Shown here: positions 42,763 through 51,176 of the stretch, one piece after another
Layout of the letters: the number at the start of each line of letters is the position of its first letter
Numbering within the stretch: position 1 is the first letter of the stretch
NCBI RefSeq assembly: GCF_052180275.1
Contig: NZ_CP197465.1
Location: forward strand, 62,001-126,000
Reading direction: 5' to 3'
Length of the DNA stretch: 64,000 nucleotides
Source of the DNA: Kumtagia sp052180275
GTDB lineage: Bacteria; Pseudomonadota; Alphaproteobacteria; Rhizobiales; Rhizobiaceae
The notes under the pieces: generated by a model
Seen by the model: the letters and a program-made list of their open reading frames with translations, nothing else
Database searches by the model: none
Told to the model about the DNA's origin: nothing
Made by a program: the position numbers and the translations under genes

Positions 42763-43554
42763 GTGGGCAGACTTCAGGGAAAAGTGGCGATCGTGTTCGG
42801 AGCGGGCTCGATCGCCAAGGGCATGGGCAATGGCAAGGCCACGGCGATCGCCTTCGCCAGGGAAGGCGCCCGCATCTTCGCCGTGGACCTGAATGCCGAT
42901 GCGGCTGGGGAGACCCGGGCGGAGATCGAGAAAGAAGGCGGGGTCTGCTCCGTCGCCACCGCCGACGTGACGCAGGACGTCGCGGTGAAAGCCGCGGTCG
43001 ACGCCTGCGTCGCCCGCTTCGGACGCATCGACATCCTGCACAACAATGTCGGCATGGCCTATCTCGGCGGCCCCGTTGAGATGAGCGAGGCGGACTGGGA
43101 CCGCTCGATCGACCTCAACCTGAAGAGCCTCTTCCTCACCTGCAAGCATGTGTTGCCGGTGATGGAGGCGCAGGGCGGCGGGTCGATCGTCAACATCTCC
43201 TCCATTGCCAGCCTGCGCTGGCTGGGCACGGCCTACATTTCCTACGCCGCGGCCAAGGCCGGCGTGAACCAGTTCACCCAGGCGATCGCGCTCCAGTATG
43301 CCCGCAAGGGGATCCGGGCCAATGCCATCCTGCCGGGCATGATGGACACGCCGACCGCGCGCGTGGCGCTCAACGCCGCGTTCGACAGCGAGGAGGAACT
43401 GGTGCGCATGCGCAACGAGGCCTGTCCGACCGGACGCATGGGCGACGCCTGGGACATCGCCTGGGCTTCGGTCTTCCTCGCCTCCGACGAGGCGAAATAC
43501 ATCACCGGCGTGGCGCTGCCCGTCGATGGCGGCATGACGGCCAAGGCCGTCTGA
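42763..43554 (+). CDS. short-chain dehydrogenase/reductase of the acyl-CoA operon
   Basis: 263 residues from a GTG at 42763 (GGACAGG upstream). The Gly-rich motif is extended: FGAGSIAKGMGNGKATAIAF. HNNVGM stands for NNAG and the catalytic pair is in YISYAAAKAGVNQF. Ends VALPVDGGMTAKAV. By context, a candidate for the 3-hydroxyacyl-CoA dehydrogenase step. Confidence 0.88.
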   Translation: MGRLQGKVAIVFGAGSIAKGMGNGKATAIAFAREGARIFAVDLNADAAGETRAEIEKEGGVCSVATADVTQDVAVKAAVDACVARFGRIDILHNNVGMAYLGGPVEMSEADWDRSIDLNLKSLFLTCKHVLPVMEAQGGGSIVNISSIASLRWLGTAYISYAAAKAGVNQFTQAIALQYARKGIRANAILPGMMDTPTARVALNAAFDSEEELVRMRNEACPTGRMGDAWDIAWASVFLASDEAKYITGVALPVDGGMTAKAV

Positions 43555-43588
43555 CCGTGGCGATCTGGATCCAAAAAAGGAGAACGAC

Positions 43589-44758
43589 ATGACTGCGTGC
43601 ATCGTAGGATGGGCCCACACACCCTTCGGCAAGTTGGATCAGGAGGACATCGAATCGCTGATGTCGGCAGTGACGGCCGGCGCGATCGCCGACGCCGGCA
43701 TCGACGCAGCGGACGTCGACGAGATCGTCGTCGGACATTTCGGCAGCGGCTTCATCCCGGAGACCTTCCTGTCGTCCATGCCGATGCAGGCGGCGGACGC
43801 GCTGCGTTTCAAGCCGGCCACCCGCGTCGAGAATGCCTGCGCCACCGGATCGGCGGCAATTCAGCAGGCCATCAAATCCGTTGAGTCCGGCCGGGCCCGC
43901 ATCGTTCTCGTCGTCGGCGCGGAGAAGATGACGTCCATTCCCGGCCGCGAGGTCGGGCCGATCCTGCTGAGCGCCAACTATCTGCGCGAGGAGTCCGACA
44001 TCCAGTCGGGCGCGGCCGGCATGTTCGCGACGATGGCCAGCGACTATTTCGCGCGCCACGGCGACCAGTCGGATGCGCTGGCGCGGATCGCCGCGAAGAA
44101 CCACCGCAACGGCGCCGCCAATCCGCTGGCGCATTTCCGCAAGGATCTCGGCTTCGAGTTCTGCCGCACGGAATCGGAGAAGAACCCGGTGATCGCCGGC
44201 CCGCTGAAGCGGACCGACTGCTCCGCCGTGTCCGACGGCGCGGCCGCGGTGATCATCACCGATGTCGAGACCGCCATGGCCATGCCGAAGGCGATCGCTT
44301 TCCGGGCGACGGCGCATGTCAACGACTTCAAGCCGATGAGCAAGCGCGACTTCGGCCTGCTCGAAGGCTGCGAGGTCGCGTGGAAACAGGCCTTCGCCCG
44401 CTCCGGCGGCATCACCCTCGACGATCTCAGCTTCGTCGAGACCCATGATTGCTTCACCATCGCCGAACTGGTCGAGTACGAAGCGATGGGGTTGACCGCG
44501 CGTGGCCGAGGCGCCGATGCGATCAACGAGGGCTGGACCGAAAAGGACGGCAGGCTGCCGGTCAATCCGTCCGGCGGGTTGAAGGCGAAGGGTCACCCGA
44601 TCGGCGCGACGGGCGTCTCCATGCACGTCATGTCGTCGCTCCAGCTCATGGGCGAGGCGCGCGACATGCAGATACCCGGCGCCGAACTGGCCGGCATCTT
44701 CAACATGGGCGGTGCTGCCGTCACACACTACGTCAGCATCCTGCAGCGGCTGCGCTGA
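43589..44758 (+). CDS. thiolase-family protein (SCP-x type)
   Basis: 389 residues. The nucleophilic Cys is in VENACATGSAAIQQA, the His loop in FVETHDCFTIAELVEYEA and the C-terminal motif in SGGLKAKGHPIGATGVS. The degenerate NxHxAF loop (ETHDCF) places it with SCP-x/acetyl-CoA acetyltransferase-like thiolases, which often accept branched or steroid side-chain substrates. It would cleave a 3-ketoacyl-CoA. Confidence 0.9.
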   Translation: MTACIVGWAHTPFGKLDQEDIESLMSAVTAGAIADAGIDAADVDEIVVGHFGSGFIPETFLSSMPMQAADALRFKPATRVENACATGSAAIQQAIKSVESGRARIVLVVGAEKMTSIPGREVGPILLSANYLREESDIQSGAAGMFATMASDYFARHGDQSDALARIAAKNHRNGAANPLAHFRKDLGFEFCRTESEKNPVIAGPLKRTDCSAVSDGAAAVIITDVETAMAMPKAIAFRATAHVNDFKPMSKRDFGLLEGCEVAWKQAFARSGGITLDDLSFVETHDCFTIAELVEYEAMGLTARGRGADAINEGWTEKDGRLPVNPSGGLKAKGHPIGATGVSMHVMSSLQLMGEARDMQIPGAELAGIFNMGGAAVTHYVSILQRLR

Positions 44759-44769
44759 GGGAGCCCGCC

Positions 44770-45183
44770 TTGATCACGCAGCTTCGGATCGGGGCGACGG
44801 CGAGCTGTGAACTGGTGATCGACCGGGAGCGGACGATCGCCTTCATGGGCGAGGAGCTTCGCGTCTACGCGACGCCGGAAATCGTCTGGGACGCCGAGAT
44901 GCTGTGCCGCGACCTGCTGCTGCAGCATCTCGAACCCGGCCACGATTCGGTCGGGACGCGGGTCGAGATCGATCACCTCGCGGCCGGGCTGCCCGGATCC
45001 CGCGTGCGGATCGAGGCCACCGTGGCGGAGGTGGCGGGGCGGCGCGTCACCTTCGAGTTTCAGGTGCGCGACGGGATGGAGCTGATCGCGGCGGGATGCC
45101 ACCAGCGGGTCGCCGTGGCGCTGGCGCCGATGCTGGACCGCGTCGCCGCGAAACGTCGGAAGCTCGATGGATCGGACGCCTGA
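44770..45183 (+). CDS. hotdog thioesterase, FlK-like
   Basis: 137 residues from a TTG at 44770 (GAGGGAG upstream, 11 bases after the thiolase stop). A start further up would overlap the thiolase heavily. The sequence FMGEELRVYATPEIVWDAEMLC, GTRVEIDHLAAGLPGSRVRI and FEFQVRDGMELIAAGCHQRV fits the thioesterase group related to fluoroacetyl-CoA thioesterase FlK. It may release CoA from a dead-end or product ester. Confidence 0.82.
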   Translation: MITQLRIGATASCELVIDRERTIAFMGEELRVYATPEIVWDAEMLCRDLLLQHLEPGHDSVGTRVEIDHLAAGLPGSRVRIEATVAEVAGRRVTFEFQVRDGMELIAAGCHQRVAVALAPMLDRVAAKRRKLDGSDA

Positions 45184-45209
45184 GCCACAGGCCGTCGCAG
45201 GAGGATGGA

Positions 45210-46346
45210 ATGGATTTCTTGTCGTTTCGAGCCGATCTCGATGCGGCCGTGACGCGCTTCGCGCGCGACCGGCTGGCGCCCGGCATCGGCGTGCATATCG
45301 AGGACCATTCCTTCCCGACCCGCCTCGTCGCCGAGTTCGGCGACCTCGGCCTGTTCGGGACGGCCTACGACCCGGCCTTCGGCGGGGCCGGCCTCGGCGT
45401 CCGGGGTGCCGCGCTGGTGACGGAAGCCCTTGCGCGGGTCGAGCCGTCCTTCGCGGCGATCTATATCTGCCACAGTGCGCCGGCGTCGCTGCTCGACCGG
45501 TACGCCTCGGCGGAGCTCAAGGAAGAGTGGCTGCGGCCGGCGAACGAAGGACGCTTCATCGGCTCCTTCGGCGTGACCGAGCCTCACGGCGGATCGGACA
45601 TCGCCAACATCCGCACCCGCGCGATCGAAGACGGCGACGACTTCGTGCTGACGGGCGCGAAGGTGTTTTCCACGAATGCCGGCACGCCTCCGCACCGCTT
45701 CACGACCGTGGTCGCGGTGACCGATCCGGACAAGGGAGGCAAGGGGCTCTCCACATTCGTCGTCCCGGTCGGAACCGCCGGCTTCTCGTTCGGCCGGCGC
45801 AAATCGAAGATCGGCTGGCGCGTCGCGGATTCGGTTGAGCTGTTCCTCGACGAGGTCAGGGTGCCGAAAGCCAACCTGATCGGCAGGCGCGGGGACGGGC
45901 TCAAGCAGGTGCTGACCGTGCTCAGCGTCGGACGCATCCTCGTCGCCGCCATAGGCCTTGGCCTGGCCCGCAAGGCACTGGACCTGGCACGCGACCATGG
46001 CCGCGAGCGAAAACTGTTCGGCGCATCGATCCTGGAGCATCAGGGCCTCGCCTTCCCGCTGGCGGACATCGCGACGGAGATACACGCGGTCGAGTTGATG
46101 ATCGCCAACGCCGCGCGGCTGGCCGACGACGGCATTCCGTTTCGCACCGAGAGTTCCATGACCAAGCTGTTCGCCAGCCAGCTCGCGCTCAAGGCCGCAA
46201 CGCAATCCATCCAGGTTCACGGCGGCTACGGCGTTTTCGACGAGCATGCGGTCGCCGGGCTGCTGGGCGAGGCCAAGGTGCTCGAGATCGTCGAGGGCAC
46301 CAGCGAGATGCAGCGCATGGTTATCGCGCGCGAGTTGTTGCGCTAG
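45210..46346 (+). CDS. acyl-CoA dehydrogenase
   Basis: 378 residues from the ATG at 45210 with GGAGG upstream. FAD/substrate motifs: SFGVTEPHGGSDIANIRTRA, the TGAKVFSTNAG strand, SIQVHGGYGVFDEHAVAGLL and the catalytic Glu in VLEIVEGTSEMQRMVIAREL. It introduces the alpha-beta double bond in an acyl-CoA. Last gene of the operon. No electron-transfer flavoprotein or enoyl-CoA hydratase gene is in the cluster. Confidence 0.93.
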   Translation: MDFLSFRADLDAAVTRFARDRLAPGIGVHIEDHSFPTRLVAEFGDLGLFGTAYDPAFGGAGLGVRGAALVTEALARVEPSFAAIYICHSAPASLLDRYASAELKEEWLRPANEGRFIGSFGVTEPHGGSDIANIRTRAIEDGDDFVLTGAKVFSTNAGTPPHRFTTVVAVTDPDKGGKGLSTFVVPVGTAGFSFGRRKSKIGWRVADSVELFLDEVRVPKANLIGRRGDGLKQVLTVLSVGRILVAAIGLGLARKALDLARDHGRERKLFGASILEHQGLAFPLADIATEIHAVELMIANAARLADDGIPFRTESSMTKLFASQLALKAATQSIQVHGGYGVFDEHAVAGLLGEAKVLEIVEGTSEMQRMVIARELLR

Positions 46347-46807
46347 ACCCGGCCCGAAAGGATCTGTTGCCGGATAAAGATAGCGGGCGGCACTATAAAT
46401 CACAGGATATTTAGGTCCTTGGCATTCGTCGGCCGAGCCGGTTCGTGGTCTCCGCCGGCATTCCGGCATGGGTCGCGAGAATCCTGCGGAAATGTCTCCA
46501 GATTGGGCACGGTCGTGCTGGAATCCGGCCGGATCGTCGGCCCCGTATGCCCCAACCGTGCCCGCATGACGGTTTAAATCGGTTAAGTCGTATCGCCGCT
46601 GCGCAGCCGCAAGTCATGGCCTCTTCGGCCGGCTCGCGGCAAACGCCATCATCCAACGCTTTCAAACATTTACCGGCAATGCTCGGCGGCACGCGCTGAT
46701 TGCCGGGCCACAAAACCGAGAGGAATTCGTGTATTGCGCCGGCTCTACGCCCGGTCTATCGCGGTTCCACCGCTTTATGCGGATCGTGAGATATTGGGGA
46801 TATTTTC
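46347..46807. other. long leader region upstream of mucR
   Basis: 461 bases without a convincing gene. AT-rich patches lie at 46376-46412 and 46770-46805, and GGTTTAAATCGGTTAAG at about 46571-46587. MucR/Ros proteins are known to bind AT-rich DNA with T-tracts upstream of their own genes, so autoregulation here is plausible. Frames crossing the region are short and not family-like. Confidence 0.5.
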
Positions 46808-47269
46808 ATGTCAGAACAGAATGAACACGGATATTTGGTAAGCATGACCGCCGAGATCGTGTCGGCTTATGTTTCCAACAATGCGGTGCCAGTTCCGCAA
46901 CTCGCCGGCCTTATCGGCGATGTCCACAATGCGCTCAATCGCATTTCACCAGTGGAAGCACCTCCTGTTCCGGAGGTGCTGACGCCTGCCGTTCCGATCA
47001 AGAAGTCCATCCAGGGCGACTTCCTGATCTGTCTCGAGGACGGCAAGAAGTTCACGTCGCTGAAGCGCCATCTGTCCACGGCGTTTGGTCTTTCGCCGGA
47101 AGACTACCGAAAGAAGTGGGGCCTGCCGGCCGACTATCCTATGGTGGCGCCGAACTATGCTGCCCGCCGCTCCGAACTGGCCAAGACGATGGGACTTGGC
47201 CGCAAGCCCAAGGAGGAGCCGGCCCCGGTTGCCAAGCGGGGCCGACGCAAGACGGCGGCCGCCGCTTAA
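46808..47269 (+). CDS. mucR: MucR/Ros-family transcriptional regulator
   Basis: 153 residues. The Ros/MucR zinc-finger domain is IQGDFLICLEDGKKFTSLKR with HLSTAFGLSPEDYRKKWGLP and the strongly conserved YPMVAPNYAARRSELAK. Ligand positions relative to Ros are Cys75, Asp78 and His88, but the fourth (His) position is Phe93. The tail is basic (KRGRRKTAAAA). MucR is a global silencer-like regulator of exopolysaccharide, motility and symbiosis genes. Some M. loti homologues are reported to work without zinc, which would fit the missing ligand. Confidence 0.93.
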   Translation: MSEQNEHGYLVSMTAEIVSAYVSNNAVPVPQLAGLIGDVHNALNRISPVEAPPVPEVLTPAVPIKKSIQGDFLICLEDGKKFTSLKRHLSTAFGLSPEDYRKKWGLPADYPMVAPNYAARRSELAKTMGLGRKPKEEPAPVAKRGRRKTAAAA

Positions 47270-47276
47270 GTCGGGC

Positions 47277-47303
47277 CGGCATCACACCGAGCGCGTGATG
47301 CCG
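47277..47303. terminator. hairpin shared by mucR and the convergent SDR gene
   Basis: CGGCATCAC (47277-47285) and GTGATGCCG (47295-47303) form a 9-bp stem between the two convergent stops, partly inside the SDR 3' end. There is no T-run on either side. It may act as a bidirectional terminator or 3' cap. Confidence 0.5.
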
Positions 47304-47986
47304 CCATCGACACGGATGTTCTGGCCGGTGATGTAGCTCGACTTGTCACCGGCAAGAAACGCGATGAGTTCCGATACCTCGTCCATCCGTCCGTAGCGGC
47401 CCATCGGGATGCGTTCGCGGCGTTCGCCGGTTTCCGGCAGGCTGTCGATGAAACCCGGCAGCACGTTGTTCATGCGTATGTTGTCGGCCGCGTATTTGTC
47501 GGCGAAGAGTTTCGTGAAGGCGGCAAGGCCGGAGCGGAAGACGCCGGAGGTTGGAAACAGCGCTTCGGGTTCGAACGCCGCATAGGTCGAGATGTTAACG
47601 ATCGATCCCGACTTCTGCGCCTGCATCACTGGCGTCACCAGCCGTGCAACGCGCACCGCGTTGAGAAAATAGATCTCCATGCCGGTGTGCCAGTCTTCGT
47701 CGGTGAGCTCCAGCACCGGCGCGCGCGGCCCGTGGGCGGCGCTGTTCACCGCCGCGTCAATGCGCCCCCATTTGGCGACCGCCAGGTCGACCAGCCGCTT
47801 CAGATCGTCGTTCGAGCGATTGGAGCCGGTGACCCCGATGCCGCCGAGTTTTTCGGCCAGCGCCTCGCCTTTGCCGGAAGACGACAGGATCGCGACATTA
47901 AAACCCTCGTCCGCCAGCTTGCGCGCCGCGTCGGCGCCCATACCGCTGCCGCCCGCCGTGATGATCGCGACTTTCTTTTCCGCCAT
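47282..47986 (-). CDS. SDR-fold protein lacking the YxxxK catalytic pair
   Basis: 234 residues with a clear SDR fold: AIITAGGSGMGADAARKLAD, NSAAH, SGSIVNIST (Ser kept), VLPGFIDSLPETGERRERIP and ITGQNIRVDGGITRS. Where YxxxK is expected the sequence is PTSGVFRSGLAAFTK, putting Ser147 and Arg151 in place of Tyr and Lys. It may be a ligand-binding or altered-chemistry protein. It converges with mucR. Confidence 0.85.
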   Translation of the reverse strand: MAEKKVAIITAGGSGMGADAARKLADEGFNVAILSSSGKGEALAEKLGGIGVTGSNRSNDDLKRLVDLAVAKWGRIDAAVNSAAHGPRAPVLELTDEDWHTGMEIYFLNAVRVARLVTPVMQAQKSGSIVNISTYAAFEPEALFPTSGVFRSGLAAFTKLFADKYAADNIRMNNVLPGFIDSLPETGERRERIPMGRYGRMDEVSELIAFLAGDKSSYITGQNIRVDGGITRSV

Positions 47987-48188
47987 GCTAGCCCTCCTTC
48001 ATTCTTTGCTTTCTTCGCTGTAGCGCCGAACGGGGCGGCCGCCTAGCGCCAGGTCACGGCTGGAGCAGGAGCGGAGATCGCGTGGCCCACGCCAGGCTTG
48101 CCGCCCGGCATCTTGACGGCCCGGCAGGCATGACACAGAGATCGCGCGGACGTTGCGGCCTTGCGCCGGGCGCAAAGGGGAAAGCCGC

Positions 48189-48524
48189 GTGACTTTATCG
48201 GGATTCTTGCAACTCGCCGCATCGACCGCGGTTTTCCTGATCGCGGCGACCGTTGCCAAATCCTGGGCGCTGACGCCGGGCCTCGGCAAGCTGCTGCTGA
48301 CGCTGGCGCTCTATTCGGGCGGCAACCTGATCATGCTGAGGCTGGTGCGCGAGTTCGGCATGGCCTCGGCGTTCAGCCTCTCGGCCGTCATCCAGCTTGT
48401 GGCCGTCAACGTCATCGCGATCGCCTGGTTCGGCGAGCACCTGACCTTCCTGCAAGGCACGGGCATCGTGCTTGCGATCATCGCCGTCGGGCTGATCACG
48501 CTCGGCCCCGCGCTGGGCAGGTAG
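48189..48524 (+). CDS. SMR-like four-TM membrane protein
   Basis: 111 residues from a GTG at 48189, after AAGGGGAAAG. Four hydrophobic segments (LAASTAVFLIAATVAKSWAL, LLLTLALYSGGNLIMLRLV, AFSLSAVIQLVAVNVIAIAW, GTGIVLAIIAVGLITLG) give the size and plan of small multidrug resistance/EamA half-transporters. The EmrE Glu14 equivalent in TM1 is absent, so drug/proton antiport is not supported. Function unknown. Confidence 0.7.
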   Translation: MTLSGFLQLAASTAVFLIAATVAKSWALTPGLGKLLLTLALYSGGNLIMLRLVREFGMASAFSLSAVIQLVAVNVIAIAWFGEHLTFLQGTGIVLAIIAVGLITLGPALGR

Positions 48525-48639
48525 ACACCAGGCGCCGGCCACCGACGGGCGGCTGTTGGATGACAAAGCCGGATGCCGGCTTGCGATCCTCCCGCTCCGG
48601 CCATAGGTGAGCCTCAGCCAACGGACGAGGATTTCGGGC

Positions 48640-49335
48640 ATGCCGCGCATCAGGGACATCGCCAGCAAGGTCGAATTCTCGGTGCTCGTCGCCGCGATCA
48701 CGATCGCCGGAGGCCTCTACGGCTTCGTCGAGATGGCGGAGGTCGCCCGCGACACCCAGCCGCACGGTCTGGACACGGCGATCCTGCTGGCCTTCCGCGT
48801 GCCCGGCGATCCGGCAGCGCCCATCGGCCCGCCCTGGATGGCGGAAGCGGTCCGCGACCTCACCGCCCTCGGCAGCGGCAGCGTGCTGGTCTTCGTCACG
48901 GCGGCGACGATCGGCTACCTTCTCCTGACCGGCCGCCGCGCCGCCGCGCTGTTCGTTCTGGTCGCCGTGGCCGGCGGACAGTTGCTCAGCAGCCTGCTGA
49001 AGCTCGGCATCGACCGGCCGCGCCCCGAACTCGTGCCACACCTGGCCGAAGTCTATACGCTGAGCTTCCCCAGCGGCCACGCCATGCTGTCGGCAGTCAC
49101 CTATCTGACGCTCGGCGCGCTCGCCGCCCGTGTCGCGCCGAACCGGACGGCCGGCATCTACCTGCTCTTCCTGGCGCTGCTGGCCACGTTCCTCGTCGGC
49201 GCCAGCCGCGTCTATCTCGGCGTGCACTGGCCGTCGGACGTGCTGGCGGGCTGGTGCGCGGGTGCGGCCTGGGCGATGGCCTGCTGGCTGACCGCCCAAT
49301 GGGTGCTCAGCCGCCGGCCCGACAATCGCCCGTAA
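48640..49335 (+). CDS. PAP2-family membrane phosphatase
   Basis: 231 residues from the ATG at 48640 (a GTG at 48607 is possible). Lipid-phosphatase motifs: KLGIDRPRPE (KxxxxxxRP), SFPSGHAML (PSGH) and SRVYLGVHWPSD (SRxxxxxHxxxD), all complete. About five or six membrane segments. It probably dephosphorylates phosphatidate, undecaprenyl diphosphate or a related lipid at the periplasmic face. Confidence 0.9.
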   Translation: MPRIRDIASKVEFSVLVAAITIAGGLYGFVEMAEVARDTQPHGLDTAILLAFRVPGDPAAPIGPPWMAEAVRDLTALGSGSVLVFVTAATIGYLLLTGRRAAALFVLVAVAGGQLLSSLLKLGIDRPRPELVPHLAEVYTLSFPSGHAMLSAVTYLTLGALAARVAPNRTAGIYLLFLALLATFLVGASRVYLGVHWPSDVLAGWCAGAAWAMACWLTAQWVLSRRPDNRP

Positions 49336-49368
49336 CGCCGCCGGTTCCCGGTCATCCGTCGTCTGGCG

Positions 49369-50088
49369 CTAAGCCAGCAGGCCGCCGCCGTCGATCGCCA
49401 GCGTCTGGCCGGTCACATAGGTCTGGCGCATCAGATAGAGGTAGCCGGCCGCAATCTCCTGTGGCTCGCCGACGTGGCCGACCGGAAGGCGCTTCTCCTC
49501 CGCCGCGTAGAGCGCATCCCGCGCCTCCGCTGGCATGTCCCGCCAGAGCGGCGACCTGACGACGCCGGGCGAGACGATGTTGACGCGCACCGGCGCGAGT
49601 TCCAGCGCCAGGGCGCGGGTCAGCCCTTCCATCGCCGAACAAATGCTCGCCGCCACAGACCAACCCGGCCCCGGCCGCGCGCTTGCCACGCCCGACGTGA
49701 AGACAATCGACCCGCCCGGCCGGATCATGCCATGCGCATGCCTTGCCGCGTTGTAGGCACCCCAATAGCGCAGTTCGAAGAAGCGGCGCGCAGCTTCCAG
49801 GTCGGTGTCGGCCAGCCGCGCCAGTTTCAACGACTCGCCGGCCGAGTAGACGAGATGGTCGAACGCGCCGGTCTCAGCAAAGAATGCCTGCACGGCATGC
49901 GCGTCGGTGAGGTCGAGCGCCTTTCCCTCCGCACTCTCCGGCAGCGCCTCGAGCGCGGCGGCGACGCGTGCGCCGTTGCTGGAGGCGATGGTGACGCGCG
50001 CGCCTTCCTCCGCCGCTGCCTGCGCCACCGCGAACCCGATGCCTGAGCTGCCGCCGAGGATGATGATGTGCGTGTTCTGGAAGGTCAT
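49369..50088 (-). CDS. SDR-fold protein without active-site Tyr/Lys (Lin1944-like)
   Basis: 239 residues. The nucleotide motif is IIILGGSSGIGFAVAQAAAE, with VYSAGE for NNAG. The catalytic region reads WSVAASICSAMEGLTRALAL, putting Ala146 and Cys150 where Tyr and Lys belong. The C-terminus is normal (TYVTGQTLAIDGGG). This resembles the SDR subgroup around Listeria Lin1944 described as lacking the usual active site. Divergent from a LysR regulator, which probably controls it. Confidence 0.87.
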   Translation of the reverse strand: MTFQNTHIIILGGSSGIGFAVAQAAAEEGARVTIASSNGARVAAALEALPESAEGKALDLTDAHAVQAFFAETGAFDHLVYSAGESLKLARLADTDLEAARRFFELRYWGAYNAARHAHGMIRPGGSIVFTSGVASARPGPGWSVAASICSAMEGLTRALALELAPVRVNIVSPGVVRSPLWRDMPAEARDALYAAEEKRLPVGHVGEPQEIAAGYLYLMRQTYVTGQTLAIDGGGLLA

Positions 50089-50182
50089 GGTCAGGGTCTC
50101 CTGTTGAAGGCCCCATTCCTGATCCGGATTTCATCTTGCCTCCAACGCATCTTTGTCCATACAAGGATGATAAGGAGTCATG

Positions 50183-51094
50183 ATGGCATTCGACCCCCGC
50201 CTGCTTTCCGGGATAGGAGTGATGGTGGCCGTGGTCGAAAGCGGCAGCTTCGTCCGCGCCGCCGAGACCGTGGGCATCACGCAGTCCGGCGTCAGCAGGG
50301 CGATCGCCCGGCTGGAAGCCCGGGTCGGCATAAAGCTCTTCCACCGGACGCCTCGCGCGGTGTCACTCACCGAGGAGGGCCGTCGTTTTCACGAGCAGGT
50401 GGCGCCACTCCTGACGGAGATCGAGGAGGCGGCGGAAGAAGCTGCCGGTTCGAACGCAACCGTGCGGGGGCGGCTGAAGCTCAGCGCCGACCCGTGGTTC
50501 GCGCGCGGCGTGCTGGCGCCCCGGCTGCCCGAACTGCTGGAGCGGCACCCCTTGCTCACGCTGGACCTGCCGGTCACCAACCATCGCGAGGCGATGATGG
50601 CCGGCGGCGTCGATCTGGCCGTGCGCTTCGGTCCGCCCGATTCCTCAAGTCTGATCGCGCGAAAGCTGCTCGAGACGAGAATCATCACCTGCGCCGCGCC
50701 GGCTTATCTGGAGCGCCGCGGCATTCCGAAGGAACCAGCCGATGTCGCCAGCCATGAGGCGATCCTGTTCCGCGATCCGCAGTCCGGCCGACCGTTTAAA
50801 TGGGAGTTCCACCGGCAACGCCGGATCGTCGAGGTTGAGGTGGCCGGAAAGCTGGTCACCGACGATCCCTCGGTGGCGCTCGCGGCTTGCGAGGCGGGAA
50901 AAGGGTTGTTCCAGAGCCTCGAACTGGGGCTAACGCCATGGCTGGCGAGCGGACGCCTGGTGCAGGTTCTGGCGGATTGGTCGGAGGAGCGGTTTCCGCT
51001 CTACGCCTATTATCCGTCGCGTCGACTGGCCCCGCTCAAAGTCAGGGCATTCCTTGATTTTCTCGAAATGATCTGCGACCCGGGACCCGGCTGA
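50183..51094 (+). CDS. LysR-family regulator
   Basis: 303 residues. The start is the second of two adjacent ATGs (50180/50183), giving five bases after AAGGAG. HTH: GSFVRAAETVGITQSGVSRAIARLEARVG, then LFHRTPRAVSLTEEG. The effector domain has LSADPWFARGVLAPRLPELL and DLAVRFGPPDSSSLIARKLL, the CrgA-like group. Divergent from the Lin1944-like SDR across about 95 bases. Confidence 0.93.
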   Translation: MAFDPRLLSGIGVMVAVVESGSFVRAAETVGITQSGVSRAIARLEARVGIKLFHRTPRAVSLTEEGRRFHEQVAPLLTEIEEAAEEAAGSNATVRGRLKLSADPWFARGVLAPRLPELLERHPLLTLDLPVTNHREAMMAGGVDLAVRFGPPDSSSLIARKLLETRIITCAAPAYLERRGIPKEPADVASHEAILFRDPQSGRPFKWEFHRQRRIVEVEVAGKLVTDDPSVALAACEAGKGLFQSLELGLTPWLASGRLVQVLADWSEERFPLYAYYPSRRLAPLKVRAFLDFLEMICDPGPG

Positions 51095-51176
51095 AAGGCG
51101 CCGCGCCGAAACACGTGCGCAGAAGCCGGCGCCATGCCTCTAACGTGATGTTAATCCGTCGATACTAAGTGCGTTG

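Noticed and set aside
46411..46713. 100-codon minus-strand frame upstream of mucR
   Set aside because: Cys/Arg/Trp-rich random-like content and no ribosome site; the region is better explained as a regulatory leader.
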